Both the position numbers and the translations under genes were made by a program. A stretch of 64,000 nucleotides of DNA from assembly GCA_903890485.1 (NCBI GenBank), contig CAITBM010000069.1, forward strand, positions 1-64,000. Direction: 5' to 3'. This document shows, piece by piece, positions 26,247 to 34,547 of this stretch; within the stretch, counting starts at the first letter, position 1, and every line of letters begins with the position of its first letter. Origin of the DNA: an uncultured Opitutaceae bacterium. Lineage in GTDB: Bacteria; Verrucomicrobiota; Verrucomicrobiia; Opitutales; Opitutaceae. The notes under the pieces are model-generated. The model worked only from the letters and a program-made list of their open reading frames with translations, was not told the DNA's origin and ran no database searches.

Positions 26247-27311
26247 TCAGTTTGCCGGAGGCTGCGCTCCCCAGGTCAGGATGAAGCGGGTGAAGTAGAG
26301 GGTCTCCAGCTTGTCCGCCCCGCCCACGGGCTTGCTGTAAAAGTTGTTGGCGACCCCTGTCGCGACCTTCCACAGGGACTTGTTCATCGGCATCTCGAAG
26401 GCGAACTCGTGGTTGATCACGTAGTTGCCGAGGTACTGGAAGGCGGGCACAAAGGCCACCTTGTCCGTGAACTGCGCCAAATGGACCTTGCGCACGTACT
26501 CGAATCCAAAGTCCGCGCCGGCCGAGCTCAGGGTCTGCCCCTTCGTCCTCACGTAATTGACATACCGGTAGGAGAGGCCGCCTCGGCCGGTGAACGTCTC
26601 CTGCTTCTCCTTGATGAAGTCGTAGCCCAGCCCGCTTGCGGCGATATCGTAGAGCGTGATGAAGTTCACGCGGTCGAAGCCGCCCTCGTCGCGCACGTAC
26701 CAGGACCGGGTCGGCGTGAAGTTCTCCGAGTAGTCCGCCCCCACCTTGAACTGATCGGCCGACACCTGGTTGTTCACCTCCTGGCGGGTGTAGCTCGTGT
26801 AATACTGGAAGGTGTCCGTGGGACTGGTAAGCTTGGCCCGGTAATGGTAGCTGGTGCTCAGCTGCCTCTGGGTGCCGGTTCGCCCGTTCACGTCGCCGCC
26901 GGCCTCGTAGCTCCACTTGCGACGCTTGGCGACGACATCGGGGTCCTCCTGGCCTGCGGCCCAGAACGCCGAAACGTTCGCCAGCTTGCAGTCCACGGTC
27001 TTCGTGGCCGCCGTGATCCGGAGCGTGTTGGGCGCCGGTGAGGCCACCCATCCGATCACGTAGGTTCCATCGGTAAGGCGCACCCCCACAGCGTGATCCG
27101 TCGAGATTGAGGCCACCATCGCCTGCTTCACCTTGATCTCGCCGGCGTACTCGGTCTCCACCGTGATCACCCCGTCGTGGATGCTGGTGATCTTGCCCAC
27201 ATCACGAGCACCGTTCTTCATCTCCACGACGTCCGCAGCCAGTCGAGAGGCTGCAAGGAGCAAGCAGCACATAATAAGGCGCGCGAACAGTGAAAAGGGT
27301 GTGGTGATCAT
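26247..27311 (-). CDS. DUF481 outer-membrane protein, copy A
   Basis: 354 aa from ATG 27311 (MITTPFSLFARLIMCCLLLAA, signal peptide). Two N-terminal small beta units (DVVEMKNGARDVGKITSIHDGVITVETEYAGEI-type, then a second at about 75-110) precede the DUF481 beta-barrel (about 120-354), which has YTSYTRQEV, SADQFKVGADYSENFT and RSWYVRDEGGFDRV and ends in alternating beta strands. DUF481 proteins are presumed outer-membrane barrels of unknown function. A paralogue lies divergently at 27697 with the same layout and clear sequence similarity. The frame extends to 27554 without a plausible signal. Confidence 0.87.
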   Translation of the reverse strand: MITTPFSLFARLIMCCLLLAASRLAADVVEMKNGARDVGKITSIHDGVITVETEYAGEIKVKQAMVASISTDHAVGVRLTDGTYVIGWVASPAPNTLRITAATKTVDCKLANVSAFWAAGQEDPDVVAKRRKWSYEAGGDVNGRTGTQRQLSTSYHYRAKLTSPTDTFQYYTSYTRQEVNNQVSADQFKVGADYSENFTPTRSWYVRDEGGFDRVNFITLYDIAASGLGYDFIKEKQETFTGRGGLSYRYVNYVRTKGQTLSSAGADFGFEYVRKVHLAQFTDKVAFVPAFQYLGNYVINHEFAFEMPMNKSLWKVATGVANNFYSKPVGGADKLETLYFTRFILTWGAQPPAN

Positions 27312-27696
27312 ATCAGTGGAGGGTTTCCGGACCCGAGTAGCTGCCAAATGATCCCGGGCGCAAACGAGATTTTCCGCTGCGCAGGGGATTCCAACAGAAA
27401 CGCCCTCGGGAATCCCGGGCGGGTTCCACAGCACAGACGACGTCCGGGGCCGAAAGATGCGCCGATTGGGAACAAATCTCCCCATCCCCGATCCCTGTGG
27501 GGTGCCCCCAGTTAAGGCCCGATCCCAACTGCCCTCTGCACCGTCTCCCCGCATTTGCGGGGCCTACTCCGGACGGGGTTTTCCTGCTCCCGGAACCCAC
27601 AATTTTCGCTGCGAAAAAGCGTCCGGGTTCGAAGTTGACAACGTTTGTAACGCAATTGTTTAACGACCCTCCGGGTTTCAAGGAACTCGATCACCC
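27312..27696. promoter_or_regulatory. divergent intergenic region between the DUF481 paralogues
   Basis: 385 bases without a gene, expected to hold both promoters. It contains a perfect 7-bp hairpin CCCCGCA/TGCGGGG at 27547-27562. A near-repeated element (ATTTTCCGCTGCGC at 27371-27384, ATTTTCGCTGCG at 27602-27613) is followed in both cases, at different distances, by CGTCCGGG. These could be shared regulatory sites. No RNA gene was recognised. Confidence 0.45.
27635..27663 (+). promoter_or_regulatory. candidate sigma-70 promoter for DUF481 copy B
   Basis: Perfect -35 TTGACA at 27635-27640, a 17-base spacer and a weak -10 GTTTAA at 27658-27663. The start codon is 33 bases further. The AT-rich character stands out from the surrounding GC-rich DNA. 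The -10 match is poor, so this is a candidate only. Confidence 0.4.
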
Positions 27697-28737
27697 ATGA
27701 CCTACCATCACCCATTCCGAGGGCTTTTTGCCCTGGCCTGCGGCGCGTTTTGCGCCGCCCAGCTTTCCGCCGACGTCATTGAGACCAAGGACGGATCCCA
27801 CATCGTGGGCAAGGTCTCCAAGATCGAGGCGGGAACCGTCGTCGTCACCACCAGCTACGCCGGTGACATCACCATCAAGCAGTCCGAGGTGACGGGAATC
27901 TCGACCGACGCCCCGGTCGCCGTGCGCCTTTCCGACGGCACGCGCATCGAGGGCCGCGTGTCGGGCTCCGCCGGCGGACTCCAGGTCGCAGGGCAGGACG
28001 GCACCATCACGACCACGGTCGCCAAGGTGGCTGCTTCCTGGGCCGCGGGCGACAAGGATCCGCAGGTTGCGGCCCTGGAGCGCAAGTGGACCTACGAGGC
28101 CCACGCCGACATCGCGGGCACCTCTGGAAACAAGAGCCAGCTTGGCACCGCGGCGGGCATCCGCGCCACCTTGAAGGGGCCCGACGACGTCCTCATGTTC
28201 TACACCTCGTACAACCGCCAGGTCACCGAGGGCCAGAAGTCGGCCGACCAGTTCAAGGCGGGGGTCGACTATGCCGACAACTTCACCGAACGAAGCTCCT
28301 GGTTCGTCCGCGACGAGGGCGGCTTCGACCGGGTGATGGGCATCCGCTTCTACGATGTCGCGGCGGCCGGCTACGGCGTCGACGTGTACAAGGCCGCGAA
28401 CGAGACCCTGACCGCCCGCGCCGGTGTCTCCTTCCGCGACGACACCTACGCGAACTCGGTTACCCCCAACGTGAACGAGGCGGGTCTCGACTTCGAAATC
28501 AACCATGAGGCCAGGATCGGCAACTCGCACCTCGTGAACCGGATCTCGGTTGTCCCGGCCTTCGCCGACTTCGCAAACTTCACGCTCACCCACGAGAGCT
28601 ACTACGAAATCCCGACGGCCAATCCCGCATGGAAGCTGCGCTTTGGGATCAACAACGACTACAACAGCCGCCCCTCGCGGGGACTCAAGAAGCTCGATAC
28701 TGGCTATTTCACCCGGCTCGTGCTCGACTGGCAGTAA
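27697..28737 (+). CDS. DUF481 outer-membrane protein, copy B
   Basis: 346 aa with signal peptide (GLFALACGAFCAAQLSA). Same organisation as copy A: two N-terminal beta units (VIETKDGSHIVGKVSKIEAG, TSYAGDITIKQSEVTGIST, then RIEGRV), the shared junction ASWAAGDKDPQV, and the DUF481 barrel with YTSYNRQVTEGQKSADQFKAG, SSWFVRDEGGFDRV and a C-terminal strand YFTRLVLDWQ. The terminal Trp-Gln strand is compatible with outer-membrane insertion. Function unknown. It is followed 43 bases later by the EF-hand gene, with a GC hairpin between. Confidence 0.88.
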   Translation: MTYHHPFRGLFALACGAFCAAQLSADVIETKDGSHIVGKVSKIEAGTVVVTTSYAGDITIKQSEVTGISTDAPVAVRLSDGTRIEGRVSGSAGGLQVAGQDGTITTTVAKVAASWAAGDKDPQVAALERKWTYEAHADIAGTSGNKSQLGTAAGIRATLKGPDDVLMFYTSYNRQVTEGQKSADQFKAGVDYADNFTERSSWFVRDEGGFDRVMGIRFYDVAAAGYGVDVYKAANETLTARAGVSFRDDTYANSVTPNVNEAGLDFEINHEARIGNSHLVNRISVVPAFADFANFTLTHESYYEIPTANPAWKLRFGINNDYNSRPSRGLKKLDTGYFTRLVLDWQ

Positions 28738-28741
28738 GCAT

Positions 28742-28759
28742 CCCGCCCCCGCGGGCGGG
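28742..28759. terminator. GC hairpin between DUF481 copy B and the EF-hand gene
   Basis: CCCGCCC at 28742-28748 and GGGCGGG at 28753-28759, a perfect 7-bp stem with a 4-base loop, 5 bases past the DUF481 stop. No T run follows, so termination would be partial; it may instead protect the upstream mRNA end. Confidence 0.4.
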
Positions 28760-28780
28760 GCATCCCAACCCTCTCACCCG

Positions 28781-30955
28781 ATGCACGCCGAGCCCGCCTC
28801 CTCCCACGTCTGGACCTTCTTCCGCACGGGCGGCATCGACCAGGTCGCCCTCGAAAATGGCGCCGACCTGCTCGCGCTCGCCGAGCTGGACCAGGAATTG
28901 TGGGTGGCCCTGAGCTGCCCGGTAAAGGGGCTTGAGCTCGACGAGAAGACCCTCGCCCTGATCGACACCGACGGGGACGGGCGGATCGGCGTCCCCGAGG
29001 TCATCTCCGCGATCAGGTGGGCCGGCGCCCGCCTGAACGACGCCGGGGACCTCCTGAAGGGCTCGGAGGCGCTTCCCCTCTCGGCCATCAACGCGGGCAC
29101 CCCGGAGGGAAAGATCCTCCTCGCCGCGGCGCGCCAAATCTTAGCGGGGGTAGGCGGCAAGGCCGAGGAGACCCTGACGGTGACCGAGGCTGCCGACACA
29201 GCGCGCATCTTCGCCTCGAGCCCCCTCAATGGGGACGGGATCATCCCCGCTTCCGCGGCGGGCGACGGGCCAACCCAAGCCCTGATCGCCGACATCATCG
29301 CCTGCCTGGGCGGTGTGGAGAGGCACTCGGGCGTTGTCGGCGTCACCGCGGAAAAGATCGAGGCGTTCTTCGCCCAGCTTGCGGCTTACGGCGCGTGGTC
29401 CGAGCAGAAGAAGGCGATCGAGGTCTCCATCCTGGGAGGCGCCACCGAGGCCGCCTTTGATTCCATCAAGGCGGTCAGGGCCAAGGTCGACGACTACTTT
29501 GCCCGGTGCGAGTTTGCCGGGTTTGACGCCCGGGCTACCGGTGCCCTGAACCGGGACGAAGCCGACTACCGGCTCCTCGTCTCGCACGACCTGAAGCTTT
29601 CCGGCGACGAACTGGCTGGGTTCCCGCTTTCCCGCATCGAGGCCGGCCGGGCGCTTCCGCTCACGGACGGCGTCAACCCGGCGTGGGCCGCCGCGCTTGG
29701 GTCCCTCACCGAAAAGGCGATCACTCCCCTTCTCGGCGCGGGCAAGACCAGCCTGGGGGTTGGCGAGTGGAAGGCCCTCGTCTCGAAGTTTTCGGCCTAC
29801 GAGGCCTGGCTTGGCGACAACGGGGGCAGGGCCGTTGAGAAGCTGGGCCTCGCCCGGACCCAGGAGATCCTGGGCGGCAAGGGTCGCGAGGCGCTCGCCG
29901 AGCTCGTCAGCCGGGACAAGGCGCTCGAGCCGCAGTTCAAGGCCGTGACCGACGTCGAGCGGCTCACGCGCTACTTCCGCGACCTGCGCTCGCTCCTGCA
30001 CAATTTCGTCAACTTCGCCGACTTCTACTCCCGGGACCGCTACGCGGCATTCCAAGCCGGGACGCTCTTCCTCGACAGCCGCTCGACCGAGTTGTGCCTG
30101 AGGGTCGACGGGATCAGCCCGCTGGCTGCGATGAGCAAGTTCTACATCGTCTACTGCACGTGCACGCCGGCCGGCGGCGGGTCGCCGATGACAATCGCCG
30201 CCTGCTTCACCCAGGGCGCCAGCGACTACCTTTTCGTCGGGCGCAACGGCGTGTTCTACGACAGGAGGGGAAAACTGTGGTACGCGGTCGTGACCAGCAT
30301 CGTGGACAACCCGATCAGCATCCGCCAGGCGTTCTGGTCGCCGTACAAGAAATTCATCCGCTTCATCGAGGAGCAGATCGCCAAGCGCGCGGCCTCCTCG
30401 GATGCCGATGCGGGGTCGCGCCTTTCAACCGCCGCGGAGGCCGTAGCGGCCGACAAGCCGAAGCCCGAGCCCAAGAAGTTCGACCTGGCGCTCATCACGG
30501 GCATCGGCGTCGCCATAGGCTCCATCGGTACGTTCTGCGCGGCGGTGTTCGCAAAGTTCGTCGAGCTTCCAAGCTGGCAGCTCCCCGTGATCCTGGTCGG
30601 CCTCATGCTCGTCGTCTCGCTCCCCTCCATGTTCATCGCGGCGCTCAAGCTCCGCCAGCGGACGCTCGGGCCGATCCTTGAGGGCAACGGCTGGGCGATC
30701 AACGGCAGGGTGAAGATCAACATCCCGTTCGGGGCCGCCCTCACGAAGCTGGCGGCGCTCCCCCCGAACGCGAAACGCTCGCTCGAGGACCCCTACGAGG
30801 ACAAGGCGGCGAAGAGCCAAAGGCGGCGCATCGTGATCATCCTTGTCATACTCCTCGCCGCTGCCGTCTGGATCCGCCTGGATCACAACCGCCACGGCCA
30901 CTATTTCTGGGAAAGTCCGGCGGCCCAGGCGCCAGCCGCCGCGCCCTCCAAGTAA
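28781..30955 (+). CDS. large EF-hand membrane protein of unknown function
   Basis: 724 aa from ATG 28781; the open frame extends further upstream but overlaps the DUF481 gene. A canonical calcium-binding EF loop lies at 62-73 (DTDGDGRIGVPE, with D, D, D and terminal E in place). Weaker EF-like segments follow (LNGDGIIP; TGALNRDEADYR). A long soluble, mostly helical region reaches about residue 560, then two adjacent transmembrane helices (about 568-590 and 595-617), a short soluble part and a last helix (about 685-703). The soluble N terminus has no signal peptide and is probably cytoplasmic. I do not recognise a characterised family. It is paired with the membrane gene at 31013. Confidence 0.8.
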   Translation: MHAEPASSHVWTFFRTGGIDQVALENGADLLALAELDQELWVALSCPVKGLELDEKTLALIDTDGDGRIGVPEVISAIRWAGARLNDAGDLLKGSEALPLSAINAGTPEGKILLAAARQILAGVGGKAEETLTVTEAADTARIFASSPLNGDGIIPASAAGDGPTQALIADIIACLGGVERHSGVVGVTAEKIEAFFAQLAAYGAWSEQKKAIEVSILGGATEAAFDSIKAVRAKVDDYFARCEFAGFDARATGALNRDEADYRLLVSHDLKLSGDELAGFPLSRIEAGRALPLTDGVNPAWAAALGSLTEKAITPLLGAGKTSLGVGEWKALVSKFSAYEAWLGDNGGRAVEKLGLARTQEILGGKGREALAELVSRDKALEPQFKAVTDVERLTRYFRDLRSLLHNFVNFADFYSRDRYAAFQAGTLFLDSRSTELCLRVDGISPLAAMSKFYIVYCTCTPAGGGSPMTIAACFTQGASDYLFVGRNGVFYDRRGKLWYAVVTSIVDNPISIRQAFWSPYKKFIRFIEEQIAKRAASSDADAGSRLSTAAEAVAADKPKPEPKKFDLALITGIGVAIGSIGTFCAAVFAKFVELPSWQLPVILVGLMLVVSLPSMFIAALKLRQRTLGPILEGNGWAINGRVKINIPFGAALTKLAALPPNAKRSLEDPYEDKAAKSQRRRIVIILVILLAAAVWIRLDHNRHGHYFWESPAAQAPAAAPSK

Positions 30956-30990
30956 CCCCGGGCGGCCCGCGGCCAAGAAAAAGCCCGGGG
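30956..30990. repeat. inverted repeat between the EF-hand and DUF4337-like genes
   Basis: CCCCGGGC at 30956-30963 and GCCCGGGG at 30983-30990 form a perfect 8-bp stem directly after the EF-hand stop codon. The loop contains a nested GGCC-CGC-GGCC hairpin. No T run follows. Likely a partial terminator or mRNA-processing structure inside the transcript. Confidence 0.55.
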
Positions 30991-31012
30991 CCACGAGAAC
31001 GCCGCCTCCCCC

Positions 31013-31930
31013 ATGACGTCCGAGATTCCCGCCGCACTTAAGTCTGACCTGCCCCAAAACCTCTGGGGCAAGATCTTCTCTGCCACACCGATCGTGATGA
31101 CGGTCGTGGCGACAATCCTAGCCGGGCTTTCCTCCAGCGAGATGACCCGGGCCCAGTACGACCGGTCCCTGGCCGCGCAGATGCAGTCTAAGGCCGGTGA
31201 CCAGTGGGGGCTGTTCCAGGCAAAGCGCATGCGGAGCGCCGTCGAGAAGAGCACGCTCGACCTGATCTCCGCCTCCTTCGAGCTCCACGACGTGGGCGCG
31301 GCGGCCGAGGCGAGCCCCGAATTGCGCGAGGTCGCCGGCTCCGCAAAGTTCCGGGACGCCCTTAGGCTGGCAACTTCGCCCGGCGTCGCCCCGGGCGGAT
31401 CCGTTGACCCCCGGGTTGCGGCCGCAACCGCGGCAATCGAGGCCTCGCTTCCCGAGAAAGACATCGACGCCCTGCTGGCGCCGCTGGACAAGGCTGCGAT
31501 AGACCGGGCCCTCCAGGAGGCGCAGGCGAACGTGAGGGACCTTGACCGGGCCATGGCGCCGGCCGAGGACGCAGTCGCCTACATCGGCTCCACCCTGGGT
31601 TTGCCGAAACCCGGCTCCGGCCTCTCGCTCAGCCGCGACTTCACCGCCCTCCGCCTGCGCCGGGATGCCGAGCGCTACGACGCCGAGGCGCGGCTCAACC
31701 GCGCGATCGCCAACATCTACGAGCTCCAGGTCAGAAAGGGGAACTTGTCGGCCGAGCGCCACCACGTGCGAAGCCAGCGCTTCTTCTACGGGATGCTCGG
31801 GGCCCAGATGGCGGTCATCGTGGCCACCTTCGCGATGGCAGCCAAGCGGCGCAACCTGCTCTGGTCGCTGGCCGCCGCGGCCGGCCTTGGCGCCGTGGGC
31901 TTCGCCCTCTACGTCTATCTTAACGTCTAG
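31013..31930 (+). CDS. DUF4337-like membrane protein
   Basis: 305 aa. A hydrophobic helix at about 24-43 is followed by AGDQWGLFQAKRMRSAVEK, which resembles the ATDQWAYYQAKSIK region of DUF4337 proteins. A long Ala/Glu/Asp-rich helical, probably coiled, region spans about 80-245. Two transmembrane helices end the protein (about 257-278 and 284-304). Family function is unknown. It is 57 bases after the EF-hand gene on the same strand, and both proteins place large helical domains next to the membrane, so they may form one complex (inference). Confidence 0.7.
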   Translation: MTSEIPAALKSDLPQNLWGKIFSATPIVMTVVATILAGLSSSEMTRAQYDRSLAAQMQSKAGDQWGLFQAKRMRSAVEKSTLDLISASFELHDVGAAAEASPELREVAGSAKFRDALRLATSPGVAPGGSVDPRVAAATAAIEASLPEKDIDALLAPLDKAAIDRALQEAQANVRDLDRAMAPAEDAVAYIGSTLGLPKPGSGLSLSRDFTALRLRRDAERYDAEARLNRAIANIYELQVRKGNLSAERHHVRSQRFFYGMLGAQMAVIVATFAMAAKRRNLLWSLAAAAGLGAVGFALYVYLNV

Positions 31931-32002
31931 CCCAGGGGACCCCGGCCGCTCGCGTCTTTACATGCGGGTCGGCCGGCGATTGCCTCGGGCGAGCCCGACC
32001 CG

Positions 32003-32920
32003 ATGTCCACACCCGTGCAACGCCTGCCCCTCCTTGTCGCCGACCGGTGGCGGGATTACCAGCTGATCGACTGCGGGGAGGGGATGAAGCAGGAGAAGTG
32101 GGGCCCCTACACGCTCGTCAGGCCGGACCCGCAGGTCCTGTGGCCGCGCCGGGGCGCCGAGGAGGGCGCGCGCTGGGAGCACTGGGACGGATTCTACCAC
32201 CGCAGCGAGGCGGGAGGGGGGAAATGGGAGTTCCGGAGACCGCTGCCCGAGCACTGGGAGATCCGCTACGATGCCCTGGGCCTCACCTTCAAGATACGGC
32301 CCACGTCGTTCAAGCACACCGGGCTCTTCCCCGAGCAGGCGGTGAACTGGGATTGGATCCACGGGCAGATTTCCTCGGCCGGCCGGCCGGTGAACGTGCT
32401 GAACCTCTTCGGCTATACGGGCGCAGCAACGTGCGCGGCGGCGGCCGCGGGAGCCTCGGTCTGCCACGTCGACGCGGCCGACGGAATGGTGAAGTGGTGC
32501 CGCGAGAACGCGGCCCTGAGCGGCCTCCAGGACAAGCCCATCCGCTACATTGCCGACGACTGCCTTAAATTCGTGCGCAGGGAGGTCAAGCGGGGGAAGC
32601 GCTACGACGCGGTCATCATGGACCCGCCGACCTACGGGCGGGGAAGCACGGGGGAGCTCTGGAAGCTGGAGGACCACCTCTGGGACCTCCTGAAGGAGTG
32701 CCGCTCGATCCTCTCCGAGAAGCCCCTCTTCTTCCTGATCAACGCCTACACGGCGCGCCTTTCGCCGACCGTGGTCGCCAACCTCCTCTCGCAGCTCCTC
32801 GAGGGGCACAAGGGATCCATCTCGGCGGGCGAGGTCGGCTTGCCCGTGCAGCGGGACGGGAAGGTCCTGCCCTGCGGCATCTACGGCCGCTGGGAAGCGG
32901 CCGGTGGCACCCACACCTGA
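32003..32920 (+). CDS. class I SAM-dependent RNA methyltransferase (RlmI-like)
   Basis: 305 aa. The SAM-binding motif I is VLNLFGYTGAATCAAAAAGA, the acidic motif II region VCHVDAADGMVKWCREN, and the catalytic motif IV is VIMDPPTYGRG, giving the DPP(T/S)(Y/F) signature of the RlmI/RlmK large-subunit rRNA cytosine-methyltransferase group. The N-terminal PUA domain of true RlmI is lacking, replaced by about 100 residues (RWRDYQLIDCGEGMKQEKWG). Nine bases before the SIS gene. Confidence 0.85.
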   Translation: MSTPVQRLPLLVADRWRDYQLIDCGEGMKQEKWGPYTLVRPDPQVLWPRRGAEEGARWEHWDGFYHRSEAGGGKWEFRRPLPEHWEIRYDALGLTFKIRPTSFKHTGLFPEQAVNWDWIHGQISSAGRPVNVLNLFGYTGAATCAAAAAGASVCHVDAADGMVKWCRENAALSGLQDKPIRYIADDCLKFVRREVKRGKRYDAVIMDPPTYGRGSTGELWKLEDHLWDLLKECRSILSEKPLFFLINAYTARLSPTVVANLLSQLLEGHKGSISAGEVGLPVQRDGKVLPCGIYGRWEAAGGTHT

Positions 32921-32929
32921 ACCCTTTCC

Positions 32930-33658
32930 ATGCCATCCATCGCCGACACCTACTATGAGCGCTCCATAGGGCTTCTCGCCCGGGCCCGGGCGGACAACGC
33001 GCCCGTGATCGCCACTCTCGTCCCCCTGATCGGCCGCTCGATCGCGGGCGGGGGCGTCGTCCACACCTTCGGCAGCGGCCACAGCGACGTGATCGCCCGC
33101 GAGATCATCGGGCGGGCGGGCGGGCTGGTCTGCATCACCGGGGTCATCGACCCGACTGGGGGCTTCATCGAGAACCTGCCCGACTACGGGGCCCGGCTGA
33201 TCGAGCGCTACGACCGGCAGTACCAGCTCCTGCCCGGGGAGACGATCATCGTGATCTCCAACTCCGGGAAGAACGCCTCCCCGATCGACGTGGCCCTCTA
33301 TGCGAAGGCCAAGGGCCTGAACGTGGTGGCCCTCACGTGCATGGCGATGGCGCGGGCGGCGACCTCCCAGCATCCCTCCGGCAAGAAGCTCCACGAGGTC
33401 GCCGACCATGTGCTCGACAACGGCGGCGTCCCCGGGGACGCGATCGTCGAGGTCGTTCCGGGGATCAGCGCGGGGCCGACCTCGACCTTCATCGGCTGCT
33501 CGCTCCTGAACTGGCTCATGCTCTCGGTCATGGAGTGGCTCGCCGCCAACGGGCACCCGCTGCCGGTCCTCAGGAGCCAGAACCTGCCCGGTGCGATCGA
33601 GCACAACCGGCAGGTGGGCGCCCGGTACAAGGCGCGCCTGAGCCGTCAGCTCGCCTAG
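32930..33658 (+). CDS. SIS-domain sugar-phosphate binding protein (UPF0309-like)
   Basis: 242 aa. Phosphosugar-binding SIS fold with VHTFGSGHSDVIAREI near the start and a serine-rich loop VISNSGKNASPIDVAL, the two parts that hold the sugar phosphate. The length and GGLVCITGVIDPTGGF text fit the UPF0309/SIS-isomerase-like family. Substrate likely an N-acetylated hexosamine phosphate. It lies 4 bases before a GlcNAc-kinase-type gene, which would supply the phosphorylated sugar. Confidence 0.85.
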   Translation: MPSIADTYYERSIGLLARARADNAPVIATLVPLIGRSIAGGGVVHTFGSGHSDVIAREIIGRAGGLVCITGVIDPTGGFIENLPDYGARLIERYDRQYQLLPGETIIVISNSGKNASPIDVALYAKAKGLNVVALTCMAMARAATSQHPSGKKLHEVADHVLDNGGVPGDAIVEVVPGISAGPTSTFIGCSLLNWLMLSVMEWLAANGHPLPVLRSQNLPGAIEHNRQVGARYKARLSRQLA

Positions 33659-33662
33659 GACC

Positions 33663-34544
33663 ATGGCCTGGAAAATCGGTGTCGATGGCGGCGGGACGAA
33701 GACCGAGTGCATTCTTGTGGACCCGTCGGGCTCGGTCGCCGCGCGCCACGTGGGGCCGGGATGCAGCCCGAGTCTCGTCGGGGCGGCCCGGGCAAGGGAA
33801 ATTGCCCAGTCGGCGCTTGGCGCCCTGAAGGCGGGACACCCCCATGCGGAAATCTCCGCCACGCTCCTGTGCATGGCCGGGAGCCGGCAGTTCTGGAAGG
33901 AATTCGGGGCGGGCCTGTCGGGTTTCGGCTCGACCTCGACCGTCGACGACTCGGTTCCAGTCCTGGAACTCGCCACCCGCGGGGCGCCGGGCCTTGTGCT
34001 CCATGCCGGCACCGGCTCGTTCGTCGCGGCGAGGACGCCGGACGGCGAGGTCCACTACGCTGGCGGGATCGGCTGGCGGTTTGGCGACGAGGGCAGCGGC
34101 TACGACCTCGGCAGGCGGGCCATCGCCCGCGCCCTCCTTGAGCTCCAGGGATGGGCGCCCGCCTCGGGGCTCGGGGCGCTCGTCAGGGAGCGGACGGGCC
34201 AGTCCACCTCCGGAAAGGTTGCCGGCTACTTCTACGAGGACCCCGCCACCAACAACGGGGTGGCGGCCCTGGCGCCGGAAGTCCTTCGCCTCGCTGAATC
34301 GGGCGACCCTGCGGCGGCCGACGCCGTGTCGGCCTCGGTGCTCCAGCTGCTCTCGCTCGCCACCGGGGTCACCCGCCAGCTCTTTCCCGGGACACTTCCC
34401 TTGTCGTTCCGCGCGGGGGTGAGCGGCCACATCCTCAACCACGCTGCAGCCTACAAGATCCTCTGTTCCAAGGCCCCGTTCCCGCTCTCGCGAGTCACCG
34501 AAGCGCCGATCGAGGGAGTCCGGCTCCTGCTGGCGAAATCCTAG
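33663..34544 (+). CDS. N-acetylglucosamine kinase-type ATPase (BadF/BadG family)
   Basis: 293 aa ASKHA-fold kinase. Phosphate-1 loop IGVDGGGTKTECILVD at the start, then AGTGSFVAAR (phosphate 2) and GGIGWRFGDEGSGYDLGRRAI, which is typical of eukaryote-like GlcNAc kinases in bacteria. It would phosphorylate GlcNAc or a similar amino sugar from cell-wall or chitin turnover. Tightly spaced after the SIS gene; the nucleotidyltransferase gene converges 3 bases away. Confidence 0.87.
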   Translation: MAWKIGVDGGGTKTECILVDPSGSVAARHVGPGCSPSLVGAARAREIAQSALGALKAGHPHAEISATLLCMAGSRQFWKEFGAGLSGFGSTSTVDDSVPVLELATRGAPGLVLHAGTGSFVAARTPDGEVHYAGGIGWRFGDEGSGYDLGRRAIARALLELQGWAPASGLGALVRERTGQSTSGKVAGYFYEDPATNNGVAALAPEVLRLAESGDPAAADAVSASVLQLLSLATGVTRQLFPGTLPLSFRAGVSGHILNHAAAYKILCSKAPFPLSRVTEAPIEGVRLLLAKS

Positions 34545-34547
34545 GGA

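Noticed and set aside
31958-34012. 684-codon minus-strand open frame across the methyltransferase, SIS and kinase genes
   Set aside because: Shadow of GC-rich genes on the other strand; no motif or signal peptide and no plausible start.
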